Origin: Acidobacteriota bacterium
Lineage (GTDB): Bacteria > Actinomycetota > Actinomycetes > Actinomycetales > Micrococcaceae
DNA length: 11,403 nucleotides
Assembly: GCA_019352125.1 (NCBI GenBank)
Contig: JABBNV010000004.1
Coordinates: forward strand, 20,382-31,784
Direction of reading: 5' to 3'
A program made the position numbers and the translations under genes. Shown one piece after another: positions 1-6,519 of the stretch. Position 1 is the first letter of the stretch, and each line of letters begins with the position of its first letter. Under the pieces are notes generated by a model. That model did not search any database. It worked only from the letters and a program-made list of their open reading frames with translations, and had not been told where the DNA came from.

Positions 1-126
1 TACGGCTTCGGCCCAACTGCCCATCAGGATCGGACGAATGAAGCCGAGTACCAGATACAGCCAGATCGGCGCGGCAAAGGCCCATGCGGTGTGCGTGCCC
101 AGGCCCAGGGCGATCGCCCGCCGATA
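1..126 (-). other. Non-metB segment joined in frame to metB; hydrophobic, membrane-protein-like
   Basis: After codon 88 of metB (bases 129-127) the frame stays open for 42 codons but no longer resembles the family. It reads YRRAIALGLG, then AWAFAAPIWLYLVLGFIRP, then ILMGSWAEAV, which looks like one or two membrane helices. The other two minus-strand frames do not restore metB, so a simple frameshift does not explain the change. I cannot name the source gene. No inverted repeat, target-site duplication or transposase is visible at the joint. Confidence 0.6.
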
Positions 127-390
127 CAGGGCACGGATCAGGGAATCTTCAGCGGCCAGCCCGGAGCCGAAGGTGAACGCTGCTGAACCGCCTTCCAGTG
201 CAGCCAACTGGTCCTGCAAAGCATCCCGGGTGGGGTTGGTACCACGGCCATATTCATAGCCGTTCCGCAATCCCCCGATACCGTCCTGGGCGTAGGTGGT
301 GGAGAAGTGCACCGGCGGCACTACGGCACCCGTGTGCGGCTCAAATGCCTGCCCAGCGTGGATGGCTCGTGTGTTAAATCCCTGATTCAT
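1..390 (-). CDS. metB: Cystathionine gamma-synthase/gamma-lyase family, N-terminal part only; 3' part replaced by unrelated sequence
   Basis: Read from ATG at 390 to the window edge this gives 130 residues without a stop. Residues 1-88 match the start of PLP-dependent Cys/Met metabolism enzymes: GFNTRAIHAGQ near the N-terminus, PPVHFSTTYAQDG, then YEYGRGTNPTRDALQ, which in this family contributes to PLP phosphate binding across the dimer, then SGLAAEDSLIRAL. The family would continue with a PGDH...YGGTYRL block; instead residues 89-130 are hydrophobic and unrelated. The PLP lysine and all of the later catalytic domain are not in the window. The start has a good Shine-Dalgarno (GAAGGGA, about 6 nt upstream) and lies 18 bp after the cbs stop, so the two were built as one operon. 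Next to cbs, such enzymes often act as cystathionine gamma-lyase. I am confident of the family for residues 1-88. Whether the gene is truly broken or the assembly is chimeric cannot be decided here. Confidence 0.8.
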   Translation of the reverse strand, partial: MNQGFNTRAIHAGQAFEPHTGAVVPPVHFSTTYAQDGIGGLRNGYEYGRGTNPTRDALQDQLAALEGGSAAFTFGSGLAAEDSLIRALYRRAIALGLGTHTAWAFAAPIWLYLVLGFIRPILMGSWAEAV

Positions 391-408
391 TGCGGTTCCC
401 TTCAAGAA

Positions 409-1794
409 CTAGTTGCTCAAATATGCAAGCAGATCGTGGCGCGTCAGAATTCCCACCGGCGCTCCCACAAACGTCACCATCACCGTATCCACTTCGGACA
501 GGAGTGCACGAGCGGCGTCAACGGACTCCAGCGAGCCGATGACGGGCAACTTGGCACCCATGTGCTCGGTGATCTTGTCCGTCAGTTTTGCCTCACCGCG
601 GAAGAGTTTGCTGGTCAGTGTCCGCTCATCCACGGCACCCAGCACCTCACCCATCACCACCGGCGGCTCCTGCGAGAGGATGGGAATGTGGCTAACCCCA
701 TATTCATTCATGATGTTCACAACGTCACGTACCGTCTCATTGGGGTGTATATGCACCAGATCCGGCATGGTGCCCGTCTTGGCACGCAGCACCTCACCCA
801 CGTTCGATTCTTCCTCGCCAGGCAGGAATCCGTAGGACCGCATCCACGCGTCATTGAAGATTTTGCCCAGGTAGCCCCGTCCGGAATCCGGCAAGATAAC
901 GACGACGACGGCGCTGGCGTCCAGCGTCCTCGCCTCCTTCAGCGCGGCCACTACGGCCATCCCGGAAGAGCCACCCACTAACAGACCTTCTTCCCGTGCC
1001 AACCGACGGGTCATCGCAAAGGAATCCGCATCACTGACGGCGATCACCTGATCCGGCACATCTTTGTCATAGTTGCCCGGCCACATATCTTCCCCCACGC
1101 CTTCCACAAAGTACGGCCTACCAGAGCCGCCCGAGTAGACAGAGCCCTCCGGGTCCGCGCCAACAACCTTTACCGGGCCGCCGTCGGCCGCGCTTCTATT
1201 GCGGGAAATCTCCTTGAGGTACCGGCCCGTGCCCGTGATGGTTCCGCCCGTCCCCGCGCCAATAACCACGTGGGTGACTTTTCCGTCCGTATCCGCCCAG
1301 ATCTCGGGGCCGGTGGACTCGTAATGGCTGGCTGGAGCAGCAGGATTGGCAAACTGATCCGGCTTGTAAGCGCCCGGTATCTCGCTGACCAACCGGTCTG
1401 ACACGCTGTAATAGCTCTGCGGGCTATCCGGGGCAACGGAGGTGGGCGTGACAACCACCTTCGCACCGTAGGCGGACAGCACCGCGCGCTTGTCCTCCCC
1501 CACCTTGTCCGGGACAACAAAAATGCACTGATAGCCCTTCTGCTGCGCTACCAGAGCGAGCCCCACCCCCGTGTTACCACTGGTGGGCTCAATGATGGTG
1601 CCGCCGGGCTGAAGCGCGCCGGACTTCTCCGCGTCTTCGATCATCTTCACGGCAATGCGGTCCTTGATGGATCCACCCGGATTCAGATACTCCAACTTCA
1701 CTAAAACGGTGGCCCTAATCCCCTCGGTGACGTGATTGAGACGAATCAGGGGCGTGTTGCCGATCAGGTCCAGCACGGAGTTAGCGAACTTCAT
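409..1794 (-). CDS. cbs: Cystathionine beta-synthase with C-terminal CBS domain pair
   Basis: This 461-residue enzyme joins serine and homocysteine into cystathionine (PLP-dependent, cytoplasmic), the first step of reverse transsulfuration. The fold-type II PLP domain fills residues 1 to about 330: NPGGSIKDR with the expected PLP lysine K44, the substrate loop TSGNTG at 71-76, the phosphate-binding GAGTGGT at 179-185, GGSSG at 274-278 and LPDSGRGYLGKIF from 301, where S304 would contact the pyridine nitrogen. Two CBS motifs follow (about 340-395 and 400-461). There is no N-terminal haem domain, as expected for bacterial forms. The length is normal. The ATG at 1794 has no well-placed Shine-Dalgarno (GGAG lies too close), but TAGTCT sits 6 nt upstream, suggesting a leaderless transcript. 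It is transcribed divergently from the permease gene across 61 bp, and metB follows after 18 bp. Identification is secure; allosteric control by an adenosyl ligand is only possible by family analogy. Confidence 0.95.
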   Translation of the reverse strand: MKFANSVLDLIGNTPLIRLNHVTEGIRATVLVKLEYLNPGGSIKDRIAVKMIEDAEKSGALQPGGTIIEPTSGNTGVGLALVAQQKGYQCIFVVPDKVGEDKRAVLSAYGAKVVVTPTSVAPDSPQSYYSVSDRLVSEIPGAYKPDQFANPAAPASHYESTGPEIWADTDGKVTHVVIGAGTGGTITGTGRYLKEISRNRSAADGGPVKVVGADPEGSVYSGGSGRPYFVEGVGEDMWPGNYDKDVPDQVIAVSDADSFAMTRRLAREEGLLVGGSSGMAVVAALKEARTLDASAVVVVILPDSGRGYLGKIFNDAWMRSYGFLPGEEESNVGEVLRAKTGTMPDLVHIHPNETVRDVVNIMNEYGVSHIPILSQEPPVVMGEVLGAVDERTLTSKLFRGEAKLTDKITEHMGAKLPVIGSLESVDAARALLSEVDTVMVTFVGAPVGILTRHDLLAYLSN

Positions 1795-1800
1795 GCTCCA

Positions 1801-1806
1801 AGACTA
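1801..1806 (-). promoter_or_regulatory. Putative -10 of the cbs-metB operon
   Basis: On the minus strand TAGTCT ends 6 nt before the cbs ATG. The whole divergent region to the permease gene is only 61 bp, so the promoters of both genes must lie close together here. No clear -35 is seen. Confidence 0.35.
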
Positions 1807-1855
1807 CTTCCGGGACGGCTGCGGCTTGTCCTTCCAGAGGGTGCGAAAATGAGCT

Positions 1856-2998
1856 GTGACTTTTAAACGTGCACTCCCTCTCGGTGGATTGTTACTGGGC
1901 GCAGTGCTGCTGGCCACTGGGCTGCTCCCCTGGCCGGACTTCACTGAACTGGCGGCACGGACCATCCCGATTCTGCTGTTCGTGCTGGCCATGACCGTGG
2001 TTACTGAGTTGGCTGATGCCGCGGGTGTATTTCGCGTCGTGACAGGGTGGCTGGCTTCGGTAACCCGCTGGCGTTGGGTGTTGTGGCTGTTGGTGGCGGC
2101 CCTGGCCATTGTGAGCACAGTGTTTCTGTCCCTGGATACCACCGCAGTATTGGTCACTCCCGTGGTGGTGCTGCTGGCGATGCACACCCGGATGCCGCCA
2201 TTGCCCTTTGCCCTTACTACCATTTGGCTGGCCAACACTGCCTCTGTGTTGCTGCCTGTCTCCAACCTGACCAACCTGCTGGCGCAACACCGAATGGGTC
2301 TGGATCCATTCCATTTTGCGGCTCTGATGTGGGCTCCTGCTGCCGTAGCTATCGTGGTTCCACTGGCCATGCTGGGCATCATCTTCAGGCGATCCTTGCG
2401 CGGCACGTACCAGCAGTTCCCGGGAGAGAAGGTCCCGGACCGCACGCTGCTCATCATCGCCGGAGTCACCGTTGCTCTGTTACTTCCCGCGCTGGTTTCA
2501 GGCGTTCCGGTGGCCATCCCGGCGGGAATTGCTGCCGTCGTTTTGCTGCTGGTTTTTGCCGTCCGGCGGCGGGACGTACTGAGCCTGAGGATGCTGCCGT
2601 GGCGGCCCTTGGCGCTCACAGTTGCCCTGTTCATTGTGGTGCAAACACTGCATGCCCATGCGCTCACCCCCACTTTGGCCGTGCACAGTGGATTCCTGGG
2701 GCTATTGGAGTTGGCAGGCAGCGGTGTACTGGCCGCCAATGTGGTCAACAACTTGCCGGCATATCTGGCGCTGGAGCCCACCGGGTCCGTGCAGTTGGCG
2801 GCACTGCTGATTGGCGTCAATGTGGGGCCGCTGATTTCCCCCTGGGCCTCGCTGGCCACGTTACTGTGGCATGAGCGCCTGCGGTCCATGGGCGTCAACG
2901 TCTCGTGGGGCGGCTTTGCACTGGCCGGGCTACTTTGCGTTGTCATCACCGTTCCGCTGGCCGTCCTTGCCCTGTGGCTAAGTATTGGAGCGCCGTAA
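1856..2998 (+). CDS. ArsB/NhaD (ion transporter superfamily) permease
   Basis: A 380-residue integral membrane protein with about 10-12 hydrophobic segments and almost no soluble domain. Its motifs fit the arsenical pump/SLC13-like group: SLDTTAVLVTPVV at 92-104, ANTASVLLPVSNLTNLL from about 126, NVVNNLPAYLAL at 295-306 and GPLISPWASLATLLW at about 324-338. The paired NTAS and NNLP elements resemble the two pseudo-symmetric substrate-binding loops of this fold. Arsenite, another anion, or Na+/H+ exchange are all possible, because no arsR, arsC or arsenite methylase lies nearby to support arsenic. The start must be GTG 1856 or later, since an in-frame TGA lies at 1850-1852. No good Shine-Dalgarno is seen; GAAAAT lies 5 nt before the GTG. 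The stop TAA at 2996-2998 is part of the putative promoter of the next gene. The family is firm, the substrate is not. Confidence 0.85.
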   Translation: MTFKRALPLGGLLLGAVLLATGLLPWPDFTELAARTIPILLFVLAMTVVTELADAAGVFRVVTGWLASVTRWRWVLWLLVAALAIVSTVFLSLDTTAVLVTPVVVLLAMHTRMPPLPFALTTIWLANTASVLLPVSNLTNLLAQHRMGLDPFHFAALMWAPAAVAIVVPLAMLGIIFRRSLRGTYQQFPGEKVPDRTLLIIAGVTVALLLPALVSGVPVAIPAGIAAVVLLLVFAVRRRDVLSLRMLPWRPLALTVALFIVVQTLHAHALTPTLAVHSGFLGLLELAGSGVLAANVVNNLPAYLALEPTGSVQLAALLIGVNVGPLISPWASLATLLWHERLRSMGVNVSWGGFALAGLLCVVITVPLAVLALWLSIGAP

Positions 2999-3001
2999 AA
3001 T
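2996..3001 (+). promoter_or_regulatory. Putative -10 of the AlkA-like gene, overlapping the permease stop
   Basis: TAAAAT contains the permease TAA stop as its first three bases and ends 7 nt before ATG 3009, which lacks a Shine-Dalgarno. No convincing -35 is seen at 16-18 bp. Confidence 0.45.
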
Positions 3002-3008
3002 AGGCACC

Positions 3009-3974
3009 ATGCCCATCGCTACTGAACTCACGGCGGAACTCGCTGCGGAGTTTGAGCTGGCTGGCACCTACTCCCTGGAAGCAACCTTGGGAATTCTTGG
3101 CCGCGGCCGTGGGGACAGCACTCTAATGGTCACTCCCGCCGGGCATTGGTTGGCCTTCAACACAGCAGACGGCCCGGCCACTTTGCTGCTGCGCCAGCGG
3201 GGTTCCGAGTCTGTGGTGCAGGCCTTTAGCTGGGGCCCCGGAGCTGACTGGGCCATGGATAGTGTCCCGGGCCTGATTGGCATGCAGGACGATTGGGCGG
3301 CGTTCGACGCCGAAGAGTTCACGGCCACGTTGCCACGGTTGGTTCGTGAAGCACGACGGCGACATCGCGGCCTACGCTTGCCCCGTACCGGCCGGCTGGT
3401 GGATGCGCTGATTCCGGCCATTCTGGAACAAAAAGTGACAAACATCGAAGCGCGCCGAGCCTATGCATACTTGCTAAGCCATTTTGGTCAGGCAGCCCCG
3501 GGTATGGGTGACAGGTCCCCAGTGCCGGCTGGGTTGCGGGTTGCCCCAACGCCACACGGCTGGGCGCGGATACCGTCGTGGCACTGGCACAAAGCAGGGG
3601 TAGGACCGCAGCGGTCCGCCACAGTCATGAGAATCTTGCAGCACGCCAGTGCGCTGGAACGGCTGTCCGCACTGGAGGCAGAGTCCGCGGCAGAGAAACT
3701 GCAGTCGGTTCCGGGCGTGGGGCAATGGACTGCCGCGGAAGTAACCCAGCGCACCCACGGAGACGCGGATGCGGTAGCCGTTGGCGACTACCATCTGGCC
3801 AGTTTTGTTGGCTGGGCGCTCATTGGTGAGCCAGTGGATGACGCGCGAATGTTGGAGTTACTGGAACCCTGGCGTGGGCACCGTCAACGGGTTGTACGCA
3901 TGTTGAGTAGCAGCGGCTTCAGCAAACCCACATTTGGGCCACGAATGACCATTGCGGACCATCGCTCACACTAA
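3009..3974 (+). CDS. AlkA-like DNA-3-methyladenine glycosylase (HhH-GPD family)
   Basis: A 321-residue base-excision repair glycosylase expected to remove alkylated purines. The N-terminal half (about 1-110) is the less conserved AlkA-type beta domain. The helical domain follows: ALIPAILEQKVTNIEARRAY from 133, the helix-hairpin-helix core SVPGVGQWTAAEV at 233-245, then ADAVAVGDYHLAS, in which D260 aligns with the catalytic aspartate of AlkA. There are no iron-sulfur cysteines, as expected for AlkA rather than MutY/Nth types. An in-frame TTG at 2985 would add eight residues overlapping the previous gene; I prefer ATG 3009, which sits 7 nt after TAAAAT and has no Shine-Dalgarno, fitting a leaderless start. 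It lies only 10 bp after the permease stop, and an ABM gene follows after 9 bp. No ada-type regulator is present. Family call is strong; substrate range is inferred. Confidence 0.9.
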   Translation: MPIATELTAELAAEFELAGTYSLEATLGILGRGRGDSTLMVTPAGHWLAFNTADGPATLLLRQRGSESVVQAFSWGPGADWAMDSVPGLIGMQDDWAAFDAEEFTATLPRLVREARRRHRGLRLPRTGRLVDALIPAILEQKVTNIEARRAYAYLLSHFGQAAPGMGDRSPVPAGLRVAPTPHGWARIPSWHWHKAGVGPQRSATVMRILQHASALERLSALEAESAAEKLQSVPGVGQWTAAEVTQRTHGDADAVAVGDYHLASFVGWALIGEPVDDARMLELLEPWRGHRQRVVRMLSSSGFSKPTFGPRMTIADHRSH

Positions 3975-3977
3975 ACT
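3972..3977 (+). promoter_or_regulatory. Putative -10 of the ABM gene, overlapping the glycosylase stop
   Basis: TAAACT contains the glycosylase TAA stop and ends 6 nt before ATG 3984, which lacks a Shine-Dalgarno. The -35 region is not recognisable. Confidence 0.45.
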
Positions 3978-3983
3978 GAAGTC

Positions 3984-4262
3984 ATGAGCGAACCAGTAAA
4001 CCTGACAGCCACCTTCATCCCCAACGAAGGCGAGTACTTCCGCGTGAAGCTCGCCTTAGAGATTGCCATTGAACAAGTGGTTCAAGAACCGGGCTGCGAA
4101 CGGTACGAAATCACGGAGGATACCGAAGAGCGCATTGTGCTCACGGAGCGCTGGGCCAGCAAGGAAGCGCTGACTGTGCACAGCAAGGGCGTGGCCGTCC
4201 AGGATCTCAACGAATCATTGAGTGCCCTGTTGGCCACGGAGACCGTGCTGACCTTTAGTTAG
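3984..4262 (+). CDS. Antibiotic biosynthesis monooxygenase (ABM) domain protein, putative quinol monooxygenase
   Basis: A 92-residue single-domain protein of the ABM/YgiN type, which form small dimeric ferredoxin-like barrels. The typical pattern is present: an N-terminal strand (VNLTATFIP), a long helix, EPGCERYEI at about 36-44, IVLTERWASKEALTVHSKG at about 51-69 with the conserved E.W..K.A...H core, and a short amphipathic C-terminal helix. Family members act as cofactor-free quinol oxygenases or are uncharacterised stress proteins, so the reaction stays open. The ATG has no Shine-Dalgarno; TAAACT ends 6 nt upstream and overlaps the stop codon of the glycosylase gene. Its 3' end overlaps the convergent thioredoxin gene by 8 bp. 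Confidence 0.85.
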   Translation: MSEPVNLTATFIPNEGEYFRVKLALEIAIEQVVQEPGCERYEITEDTEERIVLTERWASKEALTVHSKGVAVQDLNESLSALLATETVLTFS

Positions 4263-4650
4263 CGGTATCCGGCTTAGCGGCGTCAGCTTCCGCGCGCTGC
4301 TTGGCGATGGCGGCGTGCACCTCGGTCATATCCAAGCCCTTGACGGCGGTAATGACTTCTTCCAGCTGTGAGCCGTTCAACGCGCCGGGTTGTGAGAACA
4401 CCAAGACGTTTTCCCGGAACGCCATCAGCGTAGGGATTGAGGTGATGTTTGCCTCTGCTGCCAGCTGCTGCTCCGCCTCCGTGTCCACCTTGGCGAAGAC
4501 AACATCCTCATGCTTCTGGGATGCGTCCGCAAAGGTGGGCGCGAAGCGCTTGCAGGGCTGGCACCAATCTGCCCAGAAGTCCACCAGGACAATGTCATTG
4601 CCTTCAACGGTAGGGCCGAACGATTCTGCGGTGATATCTACAGTAGCCAT
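4255..4650 (-). CDS. Thioredoxin with WCQPC active site
   Basis: A 131-residue cytoplasmic thioredoxin-fold protein with no signal peptide. The redox site is DFWADWCQPCK with cysteines 30 and 33, and the cis-proline loop is SIPTL with P73. Classical thioredoxin 1 has WCGPC; the Gln in place of Gly is a known variant that can shift redox potential and partners. The fold ends near residue 105 and a charged Ala/Lys/Glu/Asp-rich tail of about 25 residues follows, ending KPDTAN; this makes it longer than the usual 105-110. ATG 4650 has no useful Shine-Dalgarno; TACCGT lies 6 nt upstream, a possible leaderless -10. The MFS gene ends 58 bp upstream on the same strand, so read-through is possible. 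I give no gene symbol, because this may be a paralogue of the main thioredoxin. Confidence 0.92.
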   Translation of the reverse strand: MATVDITAESFGPTVEGNDIVLVDFWADWCQPCKRFAPTFADASQKHEDVVFAKVDTEAEQQLAAEANITSIPTLMAFRENVLVFSQPGALNGSQLEEVITAVKGLDMTEVHAAIAKQRAEADAAKPDTAN

Positions 4651-4656
4651 AGCTCA

Positions 4657-4662
4657 ACGGTA
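4657..4662 (-). promoter_or_regulatory. Putative -10 of the thioredoxin gene
   Basis: TACCGT on the minus strand ends 6 nt before the thioredoxin ATG, which has no proper Shine-Dalgarno. The match to consensus is only TA...T, so this is weak. Confidence 0.3.
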
Positions 4663-4708
4663 GCCCATTCGGCCGCCCACTGCCTGAGAATTTCGCTCAG
4701 CGCTTGAC

Positions 4709-5935
4709 TCAGACCCCTGCCGGCTCGTGGTGCTTGAGGTACTTGCGGCCGCCCGCCACCATGGCCACCGCAATTGCTACGGCCATAGCCGCGCAATAGT
4801 AGGTGTAAGCCGCGCCAACGTGCTCGGCAATCTGGGCCGCCGCGAAGGGGGCAATGGAGCCGCCTAGCCACCGCACAAAGTTATAACCAGCGCTGGCTAC
4901 GGGCCGCGGGGAGTCGGAAACGCTCATGGCCAGCTCAGTAAAGAGCGTGTTGTTGATACCTAGCGCCGCTCCAGCAGCAATAACCAGCACGACGACGGCG
5001 GGCACGGAGTGCCCGGCTGCCAGCGCCATTCCCACTAGGAGCAACACCAGGATGCCCAGGGAGAGCATCAGCGAGTTGGTGACGCCCAGGTTTCGTTGCA
5101 CCACCGGGGCCACAAAGACAGAAAAGACGGCCACTGCTACGCCCCAGCCGAAGAACACTGCCCCGATCCCGTAGGCGTTCATGTGCAGCACAAACGGCGT
5201 GTATGCCAGAATCGTGAAGAACCCGTAGTTATAGAAGAGCGCACTGCCTGCCGTGGTGCGCAGACCCTTGTGGCCCAAGGCAAGGATGGGATCCCGTAAC
5301 CGAGTCTTCTTGGCCGGAAGCGGCGTGGCGGGCAGCAATACCACCAGAGAAATAAAGGCAATGGCCATCAAAGTAGCGGTGCCAAAGAACGGTGCTCGCC
5401 ACTGCCAACCACCCAGCAATGCGCCTACAAGCGGACCAAGTGACAGCCCCAGACCCAGTGCGGCTTCATAAAGAATCACGGCGGTGGCAGCACCACCGCT
5501 GGCCACGCCGACAATAACGGCCAACGCTGTTGCCACGAAAAGCGCGTTACCCAAACCCCAGCCAGCACGAAACCCCACCAGGGTGGCCACGTTGCCTGAC
5601 GCGCCGGAAAGGGACGCAAACACCACAATGACTGCCAGCCCTACCAGCAATGTCTTCTTGCCGCCGATCCGGGACGAGACGAATCCACTGATCAACATCG
5701 CAATGGCCGTCACCAGGAAATAGCTGGTGAACAGCAACGACACCTGACTGGGCGTAGCCTGCAAATTCACCGCGATCGCGGGCAGAATCGGGTCAACCAG
5801 CCCAATACCCATAAACGCGAATACTGCTGCAATAGCGGTGGCCCAGACGGCCTTCGGCTGGCGCAGCATCGAAGCCTTTTCTGCCTGGAATGTTTCTTCA
5901 ATTTCCTGGGCAGTATTTTCTGCCTGCTTGGGCAC
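4709..5935 (-). CDS. MFS transporter, DHA1-like multidrug efflux type
   Basis: A protein of about 408 residues with roughly 12 membrane helices. The first helix carries GLVDPILPAIA, typical of drug:H+ antiporters. Motif A follows (SGFVSSRIGGKKTLLVG, about residues 83-99 from the chosen start), and an antiporter motif C (GLSLGPLVGALLGG) lies in helix 5. The frame is open up to an ATG at 5986, but that would place the start inside marR. The Shine-Dalgarno AAGGAGG at about 5943-5949 instead points to GTG 5935 (7 nt spacing) or the adjacent GTG 5938. The gene begins about 20 bp after the marR stop, so the pair should be cotranscribed and controlled by MarR. The N-terminus before the first helix (about 27 residues) is acidic and charged. 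Export of toxic organic compounds is inferred from motifs and context; the substrate is unknown. Confidence 0.9.
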   Translation of the reverse strand: MPKQAENTAQEIEETFQAEKASMLRQPKAVWATAIAAVFAFMGIGLVDPILPAIAVNLQATPSQVSLLFTSYFLVTAIAMLISGFVSSRIGGKKTLLVGLAVIVVFASLSGASGNVATLVGFRAGWGLGNALFVATALAVIVGVASGGAATAVILYEAALGLGLSLGPLVGALLGGWQWRAPFFGTATLMAIAFISLVVLLPATPLPAKKTRLRDPILALGHKGLRTTAGSALFYNYGFFTILAYTPFVLHMNAYGIGAVFFGWGVAVAVFSVFVAPVVQRNLGVTNSLMLSLGILVLLLVGMALAAGHSVPAVVVLVIAAGAALGINNTLFTELAMSVSDSPRPVASAGYNFVRWLGGSIAPFAAAQIAEHVGAAYTYYCAAMAVAIAVAMVAGGRKYLKHHEPAGV

Positions 5936-5957
5936 CACAGCCCCTCCTTCTGTCCTA

Positions 5958-6416
5958 CTACTTGGCGTGAATGATCGCCGGCTCATCGCCGGGAGACAAA
6001 TTGAGCTTGAGCATTACTGGGATGGCAGCTTCGAGGACGGCGCGCTCATCATCGTCCAGCTGCCCCAGCTGTTCCGCGAGATGTTCATTGCGGCGCACAT
6101 TCGCCTCCGCCAAGACCGCCTGTCCCCTGCCGGTCAGTGATACCAGCACTGCACGCGCGTCGGTGGCATCTGGAAGTCGCTCCACCAAGCCCGCGCGCTG
6201 GAGTTTGATAACCATTTCAGTGGCACTGGGCAGCCGAATCCCGAGCCGTCGGGCAATGTCCCCCACGCGGAGCGGGTTGGCAGAGATCATGTTCATCATG
6301 GAAACCTGCGCAGTGGAGTACTCCCCCTCCGCATCCATGGAGCGGACCAGATACACGGCATGGCGGAGCCCCTCGCGGTAGCGGGAGGCCAGGGCTGTCA
6401 GATCACTAGGGGGCAC
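5958..6416 (-). CDS. MarR-family transcriptional regulator
   Basis: A 152-residue winged-helix repressor-like protein. The HTH spans about 50-73 (RVGDIARRLGIRLPSATEMV). The wing follows at 77-98 (LVERLPDATDARAV, then LVSLTGRG) with the D86/R88 pair conserved in MarR proteins. Flanking helices provide the dimer interface. Translation starts at GTG 6416 with no Shine-Dalgarno. Upstream lie TTGACA (6454-6449) and TAGGCT (6430-6425), 18 bp apart, which would put the transcription start at or next to the GTG, so the mRNA is probably leaderless. Two palindromes overlap these promoter elements, so autorepression is likely. The MFS gene follows directly, making this a standard ligand-relieved efflux switch. 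The ligand cannot be told from sequence. Confidence 0.92.
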   Translation of the reverse strand: MPPSDLTALASRYREGLRHAVYLVRSMDAEGEYSTAQVSMMNMISANPLRVGDIARRLGIRLPSATEMVIKLQRAGLVERLPDATDARAVLVSLTGRGQAVLAEANVRRNEHLAEQLGQLDDDERAVLEAAIPVMLKLNLSPGDEPAIIHAK

Positions 6417-6418
6417 AG

Positions 6419-6431
6419 TTAGGGAGCCTAA
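6419..6431. promoter_or_regulatory. MarR operator candidate, proximal (TTAGG-N3-CCTAA)
   Basis: The sequence TTAGGGAGCCTAA is a perfect 5-bp inverted repeat around a 3-bp centre and overlaps the -10 of marR. Together with the second copy 16 bp upstream it fits a MarR-family autorepression site; binding is inferred. Confidence 0.65.
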
Positions 6432-6454
6432 TAGTTAGGGTTCCTAATTGTCAA
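6425..6454 (-). promoter_or_regulatory. Promoter of marR-MFS operon (TTGACA-N18-TAGGCT)
   Basis: On the minus strand TTGACA occupies 6454-6449 and TAGGCT 6430-6425, with 18 bp between them. The -10 ends 8 nt before the GTG start of marR, so a start point 6-8 nt downstream would give a leaderless message. This is the only perfect -35 hexamer I noticed next to a gene start here. Confidence 0.65.
6435..6447. promoter_or_regulatory. MarR operator candidate, distal (TTAGG-N3-CCTAA)
   Basis: TTAGGGTTCCTAA repeats the proximal site with the same arms and only a changed centre. It fills the spacer between the -35 and -10 of marR. The two centres are 16 bp apart, about one and a half helical turns. 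Confidence 0.65.
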
Positions 6455-6470
6455 CACTTCCGGCAACAAT

Positions 6471-6513
6471 AAAAAGGTCCGGTCTTCTTGATTGCTCAAG
6501 AAAACCGGACCTT
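6471..6513 (-). terminator. Intrinsic terminator of the tRNA-Tyr gene
   Basis: Arms 6496-6513 and 6474-6491 form an 18-bp stem in the minus-strand RNA. The only imperfect position (6484/6503) becomes a U-G wobble there, but would be a C-A mismatch on the plus strand, which fixes the strand. The loop is GCAA, a GNRA tetraloop. A run of five T follows on the minus strand (6475-6471), partly within the stem base. It starts only 6 nt after the tRNA 3' end and insulates marR from tRNA transcription. Confidence 0.9.
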
Positions 6514-6519
6514 GCCGTG

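Noticed and set aside
307..981. Open frame of 224 codons on the plus strand
   Set aside because: It is antisense to cbs and metB, His/Arg-rich, with no domain pattern; cbs is unmistakable on the other strand.
1804..2949. Long open frame of 381 codons on the minus strand
   Set aside because: It is antisense to the permease, is very rich in Ser, Thr, Arg and Asn, and has no family pattern; the plus strand reads as a clear membrane transporter.
4683..4705. Short hairpin CTGAG-N7-CTCAG between MFS and thioredoxin genes
   Set aside because: A 5-bp stem without a T-tract is too weak to call a terminator.
5936..5986. Upstream ATG start for the MFS gene
   Set aside because: It would begin inside marR and add a polar 17-residue extension; a strong Shine-Dalgarno fits GTG 5935 instead.
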